Assembly: GCF_900111195.1 (NCBI RefSeq)
Contig: NZ_FOGL01000004.1
Location: 141,353-205,352 of the forward strand
Direction of reading: 5' to 3'
DNA length: 64,000 bases
Origin: Gracilibacillus ureilyticus
GTDB taxonomy: Bacteria > Bacillota > Bacilli > Bacillales > Amphibacillaceae
Shown here: positions 63,450 through 64,000 of the stretch, in pieces
Layout: the number at the start of each line of letters is the position of its first letter
Position numbering within the stretch: the stretch's first letter is position 1
Program-made: the position numbers and the translations under genes
The notes under the pieces: model-generated
Seen by the model: only the letters and a program-made list of their open reading frames with translations
Databases searched by the model: none
What the model was told of the DNA's origin: nothing

Positions 63450-63467
63450 TTTTTCCTCAAGGAAACT
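63450..63467 (-). promoter_or_regulatory. MntR-like operator
   Basis: Palindromic GTTTCCTTGAGGAAAAA on the minus strand, like the B. subtilis MntR box (from memory). Located above the -35 rather than over the core promoter. Confidence 0.55.
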
Positions 63468-63508
63468 TATAGTGTGATTATTACTATTCCACAAATTGAG
63501 ATATGTGA

Positions 63509-63682
63509 ATGAAGTGGGAGATCATAGAAGGGACTGACGCAAGAATACTTGCTGGAGAAACATGGAGTTTTTACAGTAATAATTCATTATCGAATGGATC
63601 ATATTATCTTAACTTTATATCAGGACTTGCAGATATCTGGTCAATCGGCAGCAATAATAGCTATTGCCATAGAAGAGTTTGA
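63509..63682 (+). other. Short ORF of unknown origin, possibly a gene remnant
   Basis: 57 codons, beginning MKWEIIEGTDARILAGETW and ending at TGA. No good ribosome site. It may be a decayed gene next to the insertion sequence. Family not recognised. Confidence 0.2.
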
Positions 63683-63737
63683 ATAGATAAGCCATGGTTA
63701 TTCTAGCGGAATTGTAGATGAACAGGGAGTGTAATAT

Positions 63738-63790
63738 AAACTGTGTAAGTAAGAGAGCGTACGGCTCTTACTTCGCAGTTTATTTTTTTA
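63738..63790 (+). terminator. Subterminal hairpin of the insertion sequence
   Basis: AAACTG..AAGTAAGAG pairs with CTCTTACTT..CAGTTT, followed by ATTTTTTTA. It should stop outside transcription from entering the transposase. Confidence 0.85.
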
Positions 63791-63830
63791 TTGTTAAACT
63801 AAGAGTAGAAAAATTGGGGAGTTGTTTATA

Positions 63831-64000
63831 ATGGTGAAATCTAAGCGTGATCCGAAAGCAGTAGAGTTAGCTAATAGAATTATAGAACAATACCAACCAG
63901 AGTCTGTACAGGATATGCAGAATGCACTAAAAGATATTTTTGGACCAATGTTTGAATCGATGTTAAAAGGAGAAATGAATCATCATTTGGGATACAACTC
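63831..64000 (+). CDS. IS256-family transposase, N-terminus (partial)
   Basis: 56 residues visible: after MVKSKRDPKAVELANRIIEQ comes DIFGPMFESMLKGEMNHHLGY, the characteristic IS256 start. The DDE catalytic region lies off the window. Intact as far as seen. Confidence 0.93.
   Translation, partial: MVKSKRDPKAVELANRIIEQYQPESVQDMQNALKDIFGPMFESMLKGEMNHHLGYN

Larger units (their letters stand above)
63725..64000 (+). mobile_element. IS256-family insertion sequence, left part (cut by window)
   Basis: Left end estimated near 63725, where GGGAGTGTAATATAAACTG and a following TGTGTAAG resemble IS256 terminal repeats. A strong hairpin lies just inside, then the transposase. The right end and target duplication are outside the window. 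Confidence 0.7.

Overview
The window reads as chromosome from a low-GC, spore-forming, probably salt-tolerant member of the Bacillaceae (Gracilibacillus/Oceanobacillus/Virgibacillus-like). Support comes from the B. megaterium-type gas vesicle operon, a gamma-type small acid-soluble spore protein behind a sigma-G-like promoter, a BCCT osmolyte transporter, Bacillus-style AraR, CcpA, MtlR and MntR sites, and strong AGGAGG ribosome binding sites with many TTG starts. The genus is an inference. No rRNA, tRNA or CRISPR array was seen.

Layout. 1-3.2 kb: a pseudo-receiver regulator coupled to a membrane protein cut by the left edge, an HPr-like protein without its active histidine, a CdsA-like membrane protein and a YiiX-type cysteine hydrolase. 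3.3-14.5 kb: a CAP-domain protein, a secreted rhamnogalacturonan lyase (PL11), an MMPL exporter with its xxxLxxG partner and divergent TetR regulator, a GNAT acetyltransferase and a GH43 enzyme. 14.6-26.6 kb: DoxX, cupin, ATP-grasp, YhdT-PanF, Mqo, a Ser/Thr kinase convergent with a tiny Ser/Arg/His-rich protein, a giant polytopic membrane protein and a chemoreceptor. 26.7-36.9 kb: a GH51 arabinofuranosidase with two AraR-like operators, a DUF1801 protein, a Bcr/CflA exporter, two tiny unlisted ORFs, a TraB/GumN protein and a GH18-SLH-peptidoglycan-binding protein. 37.0-43.4 kb: a complete 14-gene gas vesicle operon (A-P-Q-B-R-N-F-G-L-S-K-J-T-U). 43.8-50.2 kb: DegV and the mannitol operon mtlA-mtlR-mtlD. 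50.2-53.3 kb: BCCT transporter, spore protein, alpha/beta hydrolase. 53.5-59.6 kb: a second PL11 lyase and a GH95 enzyme, each with a cre-like site. 59.8-63.4 kb: the mntABCD manganese ABC operon. 63.5-64 kb: the start of an IS256-family insertion sequence cut by the right edge.

How it fits together. Five genes (two PL11, GH43, GH51, GH95) suit breakdown of rhamnogalacturonan I. The lyases are exported. GH43, GH51 and GH95 lack signal peptides and so probably work on imported fragments, but no matching transporter lies in the window. They are separate units with their own control sites. Mannitol uptake, pantothenate uptake, betaine uptake, manganese uptake and buoyancy are further self-contained modules.

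Most unusual points: the kinase/SR-like protein pair whose genes overlap at their stop codons; the glutamine-rich gamma-SASP; the in-phase AraR operator pair; a dispersed hairpin repeat family; an MMPL gene whose obvious ATG is out of frame; and two small genes (a 63-residue ORF with an ATT in the start position and a 16-residue Cys-rich ORF with a near-perfect Shine-Dalgarno).
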